From: Pseudogymnoascus destructans
Lineage: Eukaryota; Ascomycota; Leotiomycetes; Thelebolales; Thelebolaceae
Direction: 5' to 3'
Length of the DNA: 64,000 nt
Assembly (NCBI RefSeq): GCF_001641265.1
Contig: NW_020167533.1
Coordinates: 434,001-498,000, forward strand
Shown in pieces: positions 8,937 to 20,922 of the stretch (position 1 is its first letter; each line of letters begins with the position of its first letter). A program made the translations under genes and the position numbers. The notes beneath the pieces are model-generated. The model saw only the letters and a list, made by a program, of their open reading frames with translations, made no database searches and was not told the origin of the DNA.

Positions 8937-10406
8937 ATGGACAAGGCACGCGCCACAGCTGCCTCGACGGCGGTGGCACAGCCGCAGATGATCCCGCCGC
9001 GAACACCCGCAGGTCCGTCCAAGAGCCAGGCCAAGCCGTCGCCGTTGGCTGTCTCGGTGCCGGCGCCGGCGCCGGCGACTAAGGTGCGCAATAGCGTGAT
9101 GGCACCCGACGCTTTCTCTTCGTCTGTCGTCACAGAGAACGGTAGCTACGAGTTCGATCGCGTGCTCAAGAGCGGCTACGTGCGCAAGCGGACGCGCAAG
9201 ACAAAGGTGAGCGAGCGAGCATACGCCCCCCGGGCCCAGACCCAGGCCCCCTCCTGACATCTAGCTAACCCTCTCCTCCAGTCATGGAAATCAATCTACC
9301 TCGTCCTCCGCCCAACCTCCATATCCATCTACAAAGACCAAGAGGAAGCCAAGCTGCGCCACAAAATCCTCCTCTCCGACCTCACCGCCGTCGCCTTCCT
9401 CAAAGACCCCAAACATAAGCGCCACAACGTCTTCGGCCTCTTCTCCCCCTCCCGCAACTACCACCTCGAGGCCCTCTCCAAGTCCGACGCGGCGGAATGG
9501 GTCGACCTGATCCGACGCGAGGCGCGCATCGAGGAAGAGGAGGAGGAGATGTTCCTCGCGTCCCCGACTACGAATACTACGCACAACTACGCTGGCCTTG
9601 ATGCTGAGATGCGCAAACGCACGGCGGCGGCACTCCGCGACGCACCGCTTGAAACACACCGCGGCTCTTCATCCCCTGAACCCTCGCCCGCGCGCGTCAG
9701 ACCAGTCCATCCCCCGCCTCTGGATCCGAAGATCGCAAGGCGCCCTTCGCACTTCGAGTACTCCGGCACGGAACCAGCGTCGCACTCTGATTTCTCCGAC
9801 GTAGAGACGCACTTTAACCCCTCTCTCCGCCCCAAAGCCGCAGGCTCCTCGCGGGTCTCCATTCCCGAGATTGGGGAATCGTCCGCCTCCGCTGCTGTTG
9901 TGCCAGGGTTGCAACAGCAGCAACAGCAGCAACAACGTCCCATAATCGGCGCCCGCAACGGCAGCCAACTCAGCAGCCTCAACCTCACCCCCGACGCCGA
10001 CCCGGAACGGGTGATCTGGCAAGGCCACCTGTTGTACCTGAAATCCAAATCGGGCGTCCGACAATGGAAAGACCTCTGGTGCGTCCTTCGCGCGCGCACC
10101 TTCGCCCTCTACAAAGACGAGAACGAGTACGCCCCCCTGCTGATATTGGAGCTGGGGAATATCATTAATGTAGTGGAAATCGACCCTGTGAGCCGCACGA
10201 AGAGGAATTGTCTGCAGGTTATTACGGAGGAGAGGAGTTATCGGTTTTGTGCGAGGAGTGAGGAGGGGTTGGATTTGGCGTTGGGGGGGTTTAAGAGTTT
10301 GTTGGTGAGGAGGAGGGAGGGGAGTGTGGGGAGTGGGGGGGCGTGGTTGGGGGTGCGGGGGTTTGAGAGGGGGGGTGGAACGGGGGTGTATTATGTGTAT
10401 TGTTGA
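8937..10406 (+). CDS. Two-PH-domain protein (Opy1-like)
   Basis: Exons are 8937-9206 and 9282-10406, with a 75-nt intron with GTGAGC donor and CTAAC near the 3' end, giving 464 aa. A first pleckstrin homology domain spans about residues 72-170 (SGYVRKRTRKTKSWKSIYLV through DAAEWVDLIRREA). A second spans about 333-435 (WQGHLLYLKSKS, RQWKDLWCVLR, SYRFCARSEEGLD). Between them lies a disordered, Pro/Ser-rich linker with an eight-Gln run near residue 300. The arrangement matches yeast Opy1 and its filamentous relatives, which bind phosphoinositides such as PI(4,5)P2 at the plasma membrane. The last 30 residues are Gly/Arg-rich and low in complexity. The ATG is the first in frame after the C-rich leader. 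Confidence 0.75.
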
Positions 10407-11290
10407 TTGATGATGAGTAATGATGGGGTTTTGGGAAAAGTTTGGCCCCGACCGGCCGACTTGAATGCCAGTTTCTTTTTCTTTTTTGGGAAGACTGAGC
10501 TGAGATGGTCGGGGGGTGGGGGTGGTTTGAATGGAGGGGGGGGGTAATGCCGGTAATGCCGGTCATGAATGAGGTTTTAACGAGGTTATGGAAAATTAAA
10601 GATCATTTTTATGTTTGACTATCTGAGTTCCTTCTCTGACGGCCCGTCTCCATTTGAACCCCCCTTTCTCACCGACTAACCTACTGCGAGGTATTCATCA
10701 CACACCCCGACTTCCCCGGATATGAGATCTCATGAACGCTCAAGAACATTCCGGATCCCCTCCACTCATCCTCTCTGTCCATGGGTGATGGGCCGGGGAT
10801 ATCTACGGGGCACCCGGCACCCCACAGCACTGCATTGTGACGGAGATGGGATGGAGCTTATGATCCTTCCTTGGGCGGGACCTTCACTGTTTCCCCCATC
10901 TATAACAAGTTCGTGAGTGAGTTTTGGCCAGCCACCCAGGCTCTAGGCGCGCAAGGCTGCACCACACCCGATCCACACTAGCGCCATAAGTCCCTTGGCC
11001 GCACCGCTCTAGTGCAGCACCACTGCCTGTTTCTCATGAATAATCGTTTCCGTTGACACATCTAGGTTTCACGCACCTGACACACGACACTTTACAAAGA
11101 TAAGGGACACTTCATGACGCTGGGACGGTGTGATTTGTTGTTGTTGTTGTTGTTGTTGCCTTCCGGTCGGTTTTGAGTTGGAAAAGGACGGGATTTGTGG
11201 GAAAGGGAAGAGATACGAGGGGTTGAGCTTGTGCTCGAGGACGGAAGGACGGAAGGACGGAAGGGTCGGGATACAAAGGACGACGTAGAC
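10407..11290. other. Intergenic region
   Basis: This is the 3' region of the PH-domain gene and promoter of edc3. It contains an eight-unit TTG run (about 11134-11158) and three GGACGGAA units (about 11239-11264). No gene or RNA is recognised. Confidence 0.5.
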
Positions 11291-13492
11291 ATGGCGGAAC
11301 AGTTTGTGGGCTTGACGATGCTGGTGACGCTCAGTTCACCGCTGGATGCGCAGTTGAGGGGGAGGGTGTCGAGTGTTGTCGCTGGACAATCTTTGACGTT
11401 GTCGGATGGTATGTTTGCGATTCTGTGGAGATAAAACTATGCTGCGGTCAAGCTAACTGCCTTTCTAGTTTACTGCCCGAGCAATGGCAAATACATCACA
11501 GAAATCACGATCCAAGCCAGTCACATCAAAGACCTAGCTGAAGCAGGCAACGAGAATGCAGCGCCCAACCCAGCTATCCAAGCCGCTGCTGCACACCCAC
11601 AAGCGCAGTCAATCTCCAGAATCAAGCAATCCAGCTTCGAAGACCCAGCAATCGTCAGCGTCGGCCGACCATCCCTCTCACGCCCCCCAGCAATAACACC
11701 AATCCCCACCCCCCCCCAAGTCTTCACACCCGAACTCGACTCTAGCAAACCCACCACCACCACCATTCCCCCTTACCCCGCTCAGCCGGTGCATATGTCC
11801 CGCAACTCGTCCGCCATCAAGGTCGCACAACAAGAGCGCTCGGTTACACCCGCCGCGATCCTGGTTGACCCGATGGGGAACCTGGAATTGGGGAATGAGA
11901 ATGAGGATGCCGCCGATGCGGAGGTGGCGGCGAAGGAACGACATAATAAGCGGCGCCGCGGGCGAGGCGCGAAGGGGGCACGCAGGGGGAAGGCGGCCGA
12001 TGGGACGGATGGCGATGAGGGGTTCCCTGCTGTTACGCCTGTTACCGATACGAATCGCTCGAAGGGATGGAGACAGACGCCATTGCTGGAGCCGAACCCG
12101 TCATTCCAGCCTTTTGCGACGCTGAAGAAGGCGGCGAGGGGGCGTGGGGGGAAGGGATATGATAATGGCTGGGCCACCGAGGACGCTACGGATGTGCAGG
12201 ACATGGGGGACTTTGATTTCGAAGCCAGCCTGTCGAAATTCGATAAGCGCACGGTCTTTGAGGGGATTAGAGCGGATGATGTGACGGCGGATGAGGATCG
12301 ATTGGTTGGGCATAATAGGATCCCGAAATTGGGAACGATGGGGGGGAGGAACCTGCATCCGTCGGAGAATGTGCTTGATCATATTGGGCGCGTTGCCCCC
12401 GCGTGGAATAGCGAGGCGGGCGATAGTGAGGATGCGGAGAATATGGGCGTCAGCCAGCGCGGGTCGGGCAGTGGCCGCACGTCCCGTCGCGCGGAGTCGC
12501 GGCTGCGCATGCCGATGTCGAAGAAGGAGACATCGTCGCTGCACTCGCAGTCTCGACAGTCCATGTCAGCACCCCGCGCGAAATCCCGCGCCCCTCCCTC
12601 CTCGCCTCCGCATGCAACTACGAAATCCTCATTCTACCTCGTCCCCGCCGATCGCCAGGTCGAAGTCGCGTCGGCGCTGCAGATGCTCAATCTTGAGAAT
12701 ATCGCGAATAGTGAGCTCGGACTTACTGAGGATATGATGACCGAGAATGCCGCGCGCGGAATCGCGGAAGTCGCGTTATCGACTCTGAACTTGGGGGGTA
12801 CTCGCCATAGGACGCAGAGGAAGGCTAATACACTCCCTTACGTCGTCATATACGCCGGGAACAGCAAATCCGGCATCCGCGCCATCGCGGCCGGCCGCCA
12901 CCTCCGCAACCACGGCACCACCGTCGCCGTCTGCGTCCTCGGGCTAGAGCGCGAACCCGAGCTCCTTGACGGGGTGCGGCGGCAACTCAAAGTCTTCCGC
13001 TCCTTCGGCGGAAAGGTGTTCACCAAGATCGAACTCATGGACTACCTCAAATCCACCGCCGTGCCTGTGGAACTCATCATCGACGGATTGCTGGGGTTGA
13101 CTATCAGTTTTGAGGAGCTGAGGACGGGGGATCAGGCTACGGCGTTTGAGTTGATTGAGTGGGCTAATCGCTCGAAGGCGGCGGTGTTGGCGCTGGATGT
13201 CCCGACTGGTCTGGACCCCGGCACCGGGTTGCCGATGCAGATTGACGGCCGCGAGCTGTGGATCCAGGCATCCCTCGTTGTTAGTCTCGGGGTACCGAAG
13301 ACGGGACTCTTGGAGGCGATGAAGGTGGGGTTTGGGACGAGCGATGGGGAGACAGAGGCGTGGGGGCTGTGGGTGGTGGATGTGGGGATTGCGAAGAATG
13401 TGTGGAAGAAGAGTGGGATGAGGATGAGGAGGGGGGTGGAGTTTGAGGGGACGTGGGTGCTGGGTATGAGGTTCCAGAAGGGGACGGATTAG
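11291..13492 (+). CDS. edc3: Enhancer of mRNA-decapping protein 3
   Basis: Exons are 11291-11408 and 11469-13492, joined in phase 1 to give 713 aa. An N-terminal divergent LSm domain covers about residues 1-68 (FVGLTMLVTLSSPLDAQLRG). An FDF motif region sits at about 285-316 (MGDFDFEASLSKFDKR). The C-terminus is a YjeF_N Rossmann-like domain, about 415-690 (YVVIYAGNSKSG, LIIDGLLGLT, LALDVPTGLDPGTG). Edc3 is a P-body scaffold. The LSm domain binds Dcp2, the FDF motif binds the DEAD-box helicase Dhh1 and the YjeF_N domain dimerises, so the protein promotes decapping in the cytoplasm. The linker is basic and low in complexity, as usual. The ATG is the only one that includes the complete LSm strand 1. 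Confidence 0.9.
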
Positions 13493-14548
13493 GTGGGGGA
13501 GGGATGGGGACATTGCAAGGCGTTTGGAAAGCGAAAATGGCTAGCATAGCTCTGGTTAAGGAGTATGGGGATCACGCGGGCTGGGGAGGGGTCGCTTTGC
13601 ATTGGGCTTGGAGTTTTTTGATAGCTAGTTGGTGTTGCTCTTTTGAAAGAAGAGCTGGGACGTAGGCACAATGAAGTAGATATGCTGAATGAAGTTAAGA
13701 CTTTATATCCAGATTTTTTGCACGTGGAGCGATTATCATCTTTTGGCCAGCCCATTTACAACATGATGCCCCTTCATCGCCCCCGTAGCAGAATCGTCAG
13801 CCGTGCGGCTGCCTACAAGCGGGCAGCAGCATCAATTTCCTGTCGGGCCCGTCGTACCAATGAATTAGCCTCTTGTCGTTGCGTATAGAGCTCATTCTTC
13901 CGGGTATAATAATCAAGCTCCCTCAACACTGTCTCGTACGCCCTCAACTCCTTTACACGCTCCAGCTGACCACTTCCTTATACGTCGCCTCATCCAAGGA
14001 GAACGACCGCAGGCTGCGCTTGCGGGCGGTGGGCTCGAAGCGCGCGGAGAAGGGGACTGTTTCCGGATGCGATCGCATCGTAGTATATAGCCAGTTTCTT
14101 TCGAACGTACCGTAGCATCTGCGCCGGGGTCGGGTCCCGTCATCGTCGTCGTGAGGTTGAGGCCATCCCTTTAGGCTCCTCGGCGACGGTTGCTTTGCTT
14201 TCTTAGCCTTGGTTTTGTCTATTGCAGAAGCTTATTTGCCACAGCAGGTTCTCACACGGCGACAGTTTTGTCAACCTCTTAAGGGCTGCATATTTGGTAA
14301 GGCGTACCTAATGCCAAGGTGCCCACTCCGGCCCCACGTGCCCAAATAGGAAAAGGGACCGTCACACTGTGACGGAGCCATTTCTAGCCTAGTAAATTAG
14401 TAGTGTATCGTATGTATTTAGCCATAATCAACAATTTGAAACATCCTATGCTGAAATAGGTGAATACTGTATATTACTCTATAATAACTATAGAAGCTGA
14501 CCCTTATGGCATCTAGCAATCAGCCTGGCTTGCTATGCGGATAGCAAG
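13493..14548. other. Intergenic region with a decayed gene fragment
   Basis: The region runs from the edc3 3' end to the first solo LTR. Apart from the fragment listed at 13831-14220 there is nothing recognisable. An imperfect palindrome (CCGTCACACTGTGACGG) lies near 14359-14375. Confidence 0.4.
13831..14220 (-). pseudogene. Remnant of an unknown coding exon
   Basis: On the minus strand two open stretches are joined by a frameshift near 13970. The first reads ...ETVPFSARFEPTARKRSLR, SFSLDEATYKEVV. The second reads LERVKELRAYETVLRELDY, YTRKNELYTQRQEANSLV and ends with a stop. The composition is coding-like and helical. No family is recognised, and the frameshift and isolation argue for a dead fragment. 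Confidence 0.35.
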
Positions 14549-14553
14549 CTAAC

Positions 14554-15489
14554 TGTAATGGTGGGTGCACCAGATGTGAGAATCTAGCCACCCAAGGAAG
14601 GGATGATTCTACTAAGACAACACACTGTCTTAGGAAACAGAGCCAAAGGGTTGTAGCTTAGACTATTCCACAACGCAGCAATCAGGTGTGTGATGTAGTG
14701 AAGTGGTTCAGACAAGTTGCAACAAATGTTGAGTCTGGGAACTCAGGGGTAAGTCAGAGGTTAACACCTCACTGACTTTTCAGAAACAAGGAGTAACAAG
14801 ATGAATGCTTGGAAGCTTGTAAAAGACGTGGAGGTATGTGATAGTCTATTTACTGTATTGCCTGCTTGCCCTTTCTTAAGGAAAGGGCAATCCTATTTAT
14901 GCCAAAGGAGTGTAGTTCTCTCATTTTCCATGACTTTCCATGAGTAACCAGGCTTGGTAAATGTATTAGAAATCAAGTGCGACCCACAACTAGCTTGCTA
15001 ATCATGTAGTGAACGTAAGAGAATCCCATAGAACCATCTCTTGGGTTCCTAGCCTATAGGAAGTGAAAAGGAGGTCCAAGGTCAGAGTACCTATAGATAA
15101 ATTATGTCATAACTTAACCAATCTTGTGGGTAACTAAGGAGCGATGACGTGTAATGAATCATAGAGGGTTGTAGAAGCTTTTAGAGCTATCGTTCATGTT
15201 CCCAGGCCTCTAGTTGGTAGAGATATGCCATGTGGTAGTATTGGCCCACCCCCTTAAGGAGGAGATTTTCTTAATAACTTGTTCAATGAGTGTCCAAATG
15301 ATATGCCGTGATGTATGTAGCATAAACAGATGTAGTAGAAGAGTTTGCAGCAATCGTTGAGTAGTATTGCTTCTGTTGTTGGTGTGATAAGCCAAGATAT
15401 GTATGGTGACTTGTAGGTTTGAGGAGGAGATTTCTAAGTTTGCTCTTGAGTTTGATAGCAAACTGAGTGCAACGAATGTCAGTATGACA
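14554..15489 (+). repeat. Solo LTR, family A, copy 1
   Basis: A 936-bp repeat begins TGTAATGGTGGGTGCACC and ends GTCAGTATGACA (TG...CA), flanked on both sides by the 5-bp duplication CTAAC (14549-14553 and 15490-15494). Related copies lie at 29527-30416 (inverted) and 51455-52364. There is no internal retroelement coding next to it, so it is a solo LTR left by recombination. Internally it repeats units around AATGAATCATAGAGG. Confidence 0.85.
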
Positions 15490-15494
15490 CTAAC

Positions 15495-16384
15495 TCCCTG
15501 AACCTATTAGAGCCCTAGCCCTAGCCTCGACTAGCTTAGCCTGCTCTAGCCCTTAGAGGAGCCCCCTAACTACTCGCCTATAGATTTCCCCCTCTTCCCC
15601 TAAAGGGCCTAGCCAGCCTCTAACCTAGACAACAATGACGACAATGGCGCCACTAGCGCCACCCCTAGCATTACCAGTAGTGGACAAAACCATATAACTG
15701 CCAAGGACATGCTCTTTGTCGTATGGCTCTACATCGAGTAGCAGGCCGCATATGGCCACTAGTCTAACTAAGCGTTTTAGAAGCAGATTGCTAAGCTCCT
15801 TATAGTAGACTAAGGTAAAGAGCACTAAACTCTTAGCTAGCCTAGCAGCAGGCCTCTCTTGCACTCCCTAGGCAGACAAGATGCAGATCTTAAGAGGTGC
15901 TTCTTATGCCTCCTAGTAAGAGAACGAGGAGGACGAGAGTAGCACTGCCCCTAAGACCCCGAACCCTGCAACTACAGACCCTACAACCTAACGACGACAA
16001 CGACTAGCCGCCCTAGCACTAGTTATAGCCCTTACAGGGAATCCTATCGCTATAGGACTCAAACACCTCTTTAGCGTTGTTAAAAGGGCTGCAAGTCAGA
16101 TAGGCAGCACCTATCTGACTTGCAGCCCTTTTATGCATATTCGTGAGCAAGACAGCGACGACAAAGTATGTAGCGACAGGCTATATACCAGCCCTTAGCC
16201 CCTTGCTAAAGGCAGAATACGTCTAGCTTTGCTAGTAACAGAGGACAGAGTAGCGTTCCATCGCTACTAGTCCTTAGGCAAGCTAAACCACCTAAGTATA
16301 TGCTCAAATGGGCACGTAGTGCCAAAGGCAGCTGAGTAGGCTAGGTCGCTAAAGACATTGAGGGTCTTATGACCCTCTATGATC
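15495..16384. mobile_element. RIP-like degenerate retroelement remains
   Basis: The stretch reads like a former gag-type region: low-complexity Ala/Pro/Leu-coding segments broken by many TAG codons where CAG or TGG is expected. This C-to-T pattern resembles repeat-induced point mutation. Frame and orientation are not secure. A perfect 24-bp inverted repeat lies inside (see 16081-16133). Confidence 0.4.
16081..16133. repeat. Perfect 24-bp inverted repeat with 5-nt loop
   Basis: The arms 16081-16104 and 16110-16133 are exactly complementary (left arm starts TAAAAGGGCTGCAAG), with the spacer CAGCA. As RNA or single-stranded DNA it would form a strong hairpin. Its function is unknown, and it sits in otherwise degenerate repeat DNA. 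Confidence 0.9.
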
Positions 16385-16782
16385 TGTAACGCTGACTTCT
16401 AAACAATAGAAGACACAGAGGTTTCTTGCGTAAGATTGACTTGACAGAGGAGGCAGGGGATTAAACACAAAGGCTTTCCAAGTAACATGTTACAGTATTG
16501 TAAAGAATACTATATTAAGTTAAGCACGAAGCTCCTATCTAAGGAAATACTATCTACTTATATAGTGGTGTCGTGCCTCCTGGGTAATCTGGATAGTTGG
16601 CGGATAGCTAGATATTCAGGATAGTTCGTGGATAGCTCAACTATCCAATATCCACTAGTTTCTGCAACTATCCATTAGCCCCGTCACATGGCAGCCTACC
16701 CCACTTGCCCCCTGTGACTCACACGTCACGTTACTAGGCCCTGGTCCTGTAACCATGACATCACGTTACCGTAGCTGTAACA
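16385..16782 (-). repeat. LTR, family B, inverted copy
   Basis: About 398 bp related, in reverse, to 19666-20062. On the plus strand it runs from TGTAACGCTGACTTC to GTAGCTGTAACA and includes the reverse of a TATA-like box (CTATATAAGTAG). The flanking 5-mers (TGATC and ATAGG) do not match, so this copy is either rearranged or one LTR of a broken element. Confidence 0.7.
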
Positions 16783-18227
16783 ATAGGCTAGCAAATGGCC
16801 CTATGAGCAAGCTGATCAAGCCATCTAGGGTACAGTGCTAGTTAACGCTGTGAAGGCGCTTGTGCCTAGAGTTGGCCACATTGCCTTATAGCTGGCAATG
16901 TAGACAGAAAGTGCCATCTACAAAGCCCTAGACTCCCCTAACCCCACAGACTCTCTTAACCCTAGTAGCGAACTCTGCTAGCTAATGGTATATTAGCTAG
17001 TGGTGCCACTAGAGAGTTGTCCTAAACTAGGCTGTAAGGAATAGCACTGTGTCATTAAACACAGTGCTAAGCTAGGCCTTAGAGCGTCTAAAGACGTGAC
17101 AGAGGCTGACCTAGGGGCAGGTCCCCTAGGCAGAACGACTGGTGTCTATAAATGAACACTAGCTGCCAAACCACTTATAGCAACCGCTGCTGCTACTGCT
17201 TAATTAGACGGTGACAATACATTGTTGCAGCCTAGGCTGTTGCTATTTGAGCAGCAACAGTAGGAGCACCTCCCCCTCATCCCGCCCTTGTCCTCCTTAT
17301 GTGCTAATGCCTAGCACTAGTCTTTGGCCTTAATGAGGAGGGCTTCTAAGTGCCTTGCAATGAGGGCTTCTAAGTTCCTTGTAACAAGGGCTTCCGAGTG
17401 CCTTATAACGAGGGCTTCTAAGTGCCTCATGACAAGGGCTTCTAAGTGCCTTGTAATGAGGGCTTCTAAGTGCCTTGTGATGAGAGCTTACAAGTGACTT
17501 GTGATGAGAGCTTACAATTGCCTCATTAAGGGTGGTAGGTGGTGAATCTACCATTCGTTAGCCCTACTAATTGTCAGGGTTGACAGGCATAGTAGTGATG
17601 GCAGGGTATGGGCACCTTCGACTGGATATTGTCCTATAGAGAGCCTAGTGCTGATTTAGGAATAGAGGGGGCAGGGGCTGTAGGGACCAGGGCACCCAGC
17701 TCACAGTAATAGCATATGAGAGTGCGAGTCGGAGGCTAAACAGATGCTATCCTATAGGTCTACTATGAAGGATACAAAAAAGATGAAGGGGGAACCCTGT
17801 GAGTCGATTCCCTCAAGTACCCGAAAACCATCCGACTCGGTTCCGACTCGGTTAGCCCACCCAAATGATCACACGTGACCAGGGGAAACCCCGTGAGTCA
17901 ATTCCTGAAGTACCCGAAATCCGTCCGACTCGGTTAGCCCACCCAAATGATCACACGTGACCCCGCAGCTACCCAGAGTCTACTCCTTAGAATGAGAGAT
18001 GAGAAGGCATCCTTACAGGGGCCCTAGTTACTGTCACATGCTAAAAGTGCAATAGTAATTCAGTTGCTAAATTGCTCTAGTAGAGTCTTAATAGGACGAT
18101 ATTCAGTTAGACGATATTTTTGTTAGAACTGATTGATTTTACATACAATATACGATATTCACAATATCACTCTAATTCCTTAAAAAATCGTCTTATCATA
18201 ATACCTTTCTGTAATCTATACTGTAAT
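16783..18227. other. Degenerate repeat DNA
   Basis: No intact gene is seen. The stretch is rich in TAG triplets, suggesting mutated transposon DNA. It holds the 24-bp minisatellite at 17333-17527 and an imperfect tandem duplication of about 85 bp near 17785-17965 (each copy contains CCGACTCGGTTAGCCCACCC). From 18060 it becomes very AT-rich. Confidence 0.45.
17333..17527. repeat. 24-bp minisatellite, about eight units
   Basis: The unit is close to AATGAGGGCTTCTAAGTGCC plus TTGT, repeated about eight times with scattered changes. Because the period is 24, the minus strand stays open and encodes an eight-residue repeat of the form HYKALRSP. No start or gene context supports translation. Confidence 0.8.
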
Positions 18228-18290
18228 AATGTAACATATGGGGTAGTCGGACATATGGGGTAGTCGGACATACGGGGTAGTCGGACAAAA

Positions 18291-20441
18291 ATGCCCGACT
18301 ACCAACTCAGAACCTTCATACCTTCCACCATGAACATCCCACAACCATACAGTCATGCTCAGATTGAAGACAACATCCAAAAGGCTGTCATTGCGCTCCA
18401 ATTGAAGGAATTCAAATCAATTAGACTTGCTGCAGACCACTTCGAAGTTCCTAAGTCAACTCTTGCTGATAGGATGTCTGGGAAGAAAACGCATGCTGTA
18501 GCTCACGAAATTGAACAAGCTCTCTCAAATGCAGAAGAAAATACACTAGCACGATGGATTACACGTCTCACTGCCACGGGTTTTCCTGCAACTCCTATGT
18601 TGATCAAGGAAATGGCTGAAGGAATTCGCGTACGATGCGTCCAAATCGCGTCTTCTCAAACCACTCTTCAGACCAATCCTACCCTCATAGGCTATGAATG
18701 GATCTATAGATTCTTAAAATGACATCCAAACTTTAAAGGGGTCTACTCAAGACAACTAGAGTCTGCACGACATAAAGAAGCCACTCCTATAAAGATTTCA
18801 GCTTGGTTTGACGCGTTTAAAGCACGAATTGAAGAGCGAAAGTACAAGCCATGCAACATCTATAATATGGATGAGACAGGTTTTGCAGTTGAAGAGACTC
18901 AATCCACGCAAATAATTGTTGATTCTACCTTGAAATCCAATTGGAAGGTCACAGCTGGGAAGCAGGAGTGGATAACTGTACTTGAATGCATTGATGCAGA
19001 CGGTGGTGCTTTACCACCTATGATTATATTCAAGGCTAAGAATACCAATTCAAGTTGGATTCCAAAGGACACCCCTACAAACTGGCACTTCTCAACAAGT
19101 AATAGTGGCTGGACTTCAAACAGTCATGGATTTGAGTGGTTGCGGAAGGTATTTGAGCCTGAGTCACGCAAAAAGTCTGGAAATCACCCGCGAATGTTGA
19201 TTATGGATGGCCATTCTAGTCACATTACTGGCGATAGCATTGAGAATGACATCGACCTTCTTATTCTACTGCCTCATTGCTCTCATCTACTCCAACCACT
19301 TGATGTTGGGGTGTATGGACCTCTTAAGCGATTTCATGCTCAGGAAGTAGATCGGTATACTCGAGCAGGAATAAAGCGAATCCAGCGCTCCCACTGGGTT
19401 GAAATCTTCCAGTGTATTCGAGAGAAGGGTCTTATACCTCAAAACATTAGAAGTGGGTGGAGGGCAGCGGGTTTAATACCCTTTCTCCCAGAAAGAGTTC
19501 TGGCTAACCTTCCACTTCCACCAACCGAACCACCTAGCACTCCTCAAAACTCAACCAATATCACTACTCTGGATCTCTCAATACTCTGAAGTTCTCCTCC
19601 AGATGGAACTGAACTAAGGCATACAAATTTAGTATTTAATTCAAGTATGGCAACTTGTGACTCTCTGTTACGTCTATAGTAACATGATGTCATGGTTACA
19701 GGGCCAGGGCCTAGTAACGTGACATGTGAGTCACAGTGGGAAGCGGGGTAGGCTGCCATGTGACGGGGCTAATGGATAGTTGCAGAAACTAGTGGATATT
19801 GGATAGTTGAGCTATCCACGAACTATCCTGAATATCTAGCTATCCGCCAACTATCCAGATTACCCATGAGGCATGACGCCACTATATAAGTAGATAGTAT
19901 TTCCTTAGATAGGAGCTTCGTGCTCAACTCAATATAGTATTCTTTACAATACTGTAACGTGTTACTTGGAAAGCCTTTGTGTCTAATCCCCTGCCTCCTC
20001 TGTCAAGTCAACCTTACGCAAGAAACCTCTGTGTCTTCTATCATTTAGAAGTCAGCGTTACACTCTCCTGCTTCACCAACTCGACGCTATGCCAAGAGAA
20101 TGACTAGGCTGGTTGAAAGTCAGAATGCTGAACTCAGCATCCTTCGAAAGGAGGTGAAAGAGTACAAAGAGATACTTGAGACATGAAAGAAAAGAACTAC
20201 GGGCAAGAGAATTAAGTTGCAAGGCGAATTTGTATTCAGTACCGAGGAAGTGTTGAAAATTGTCCGGGAGGCAGAGTTGAAGTCAACCGAGAAAAGACCA
20301 CGTGGAAGGCCACGCAAATGGCCAATTGAAGAAGTAGATGAGGAAGTTGAAGAGGAAGAGGTAGAGAACGATTCAAGCGACCCAGAATTGGAATTGGAGG
20401 AGTGTGTGGCATGTAGGACTCAGTCAACTAGAGTAGAATAA
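18291..20441 (+). pseudogene. pogo/Fot1-type transposase pseudogene
   Basis: The frame opens at 18291 (a second ATG at 18330 is also possible). It has an N-terminal helix-turn-helix pair (CENP-B/pogo-like, SIRLAADHFEVPKSTLADR). The DDE core has MDETGF, LIMDGHSSH and LLQPLDVGVYGPLKR, three Asp. The C-terminus has a coiled coil (ESQNAELSILRKEVKEYKE) and an AT-hook (RPRGRPRKW). TGA codons sit at 18720, 19587 and 20184, all in the same frame. The first lies where FLK-R-HPNFKG would be expected, consistent with CGA to TGA. The frame resumes exactly if the LTR and one 5-bp target duplication are discounted, so the LTR landed in a then-colinear gene. Confidence 0.85.
19666..20062 (+). repeat. Solo LTR, family B, inside the pogo element
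   Basis: A 397-bp repeat runs from TGTTACGTCTATAGTAAC to GTCAGCGTTACA, flanked by the direct repeat CTCTC (19661-19665, 20063-20067). It contains CTATATAAGTAG, a good TATA-box candidate, about 170 bp before the end. The insertion into the transposase gene dates this LTR after the pogo element. Confidence 0.9.
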
Positions 20442-20470
20442 ACTTTTTGTCCGACTACCCCATACGTTAC

Positions 20471-20922
20471 GTTATATGATATTAAAGCCTTTAATACTTA
20501 ATATGCTATGAAAACAACATCCACATACACTAGCAAGAAGCCCTACGTATGTAGGCCTTTAAACAAACTCCTCGACCTTCTTAAAAAGCCTATATTACAT
20601 GGTTCTATGATAATTATAGCTAACGAATAGGACAGTCCACTGTCTCTAAGTCTCTCTTGACTCATTTTAGGTCTATTAATAACTCTAATAGGCAGTTAAT
20701 GTGCATACAAACCAGAAACTAGCTAGATCTTAAGGCAGTTCTATTTAATTAGCAACCCTAAATCAAAGAATAGGGAGGTGTAACAAGTAGAGAACTCCTA
20801 TACCAGAAGCCTTAACAAATCTAGCGTTAATTTCCTTAATATTCATAATTTCCTTGCCCTAAGTTCAGTGTCAGCTAGCTTTAAAAGTTCAAACAGCAAC
20901 ATTATATTTAGGATTAGCTCTA
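20471..20922. other. AT-rich intergenic DNA
   Basis: No gene, RNA or clear repeat is recognised. The composition is AT-rich with scattered stops in all frames. Confidence 0.4.

Larger units (their letters stand above)
18228..20470 (+). mobile_element. pogo/Fot1-like DNA transposon, disrupted
   Basis: The ends are inverted repeats of TATGGGGTAGTCGGAC; the left side carries three tandem copies (18235-18290) and the right one copy (about 20444-20466). Inside is one transposase frame, broken by three TGA codons and by the solo LTR at 19666-20062. Exact ends are uncertain by a few bases because of the tandem copies. Confidence 0.75.

Noticed and set aside
9587..10099. Cys-rich minus-strand frame opposite the PH-domain gene
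   Set aside because: The Cys run is the reverse reading of the CAG/CAA glutamine tract; the plus-strand PH domains explain the region.
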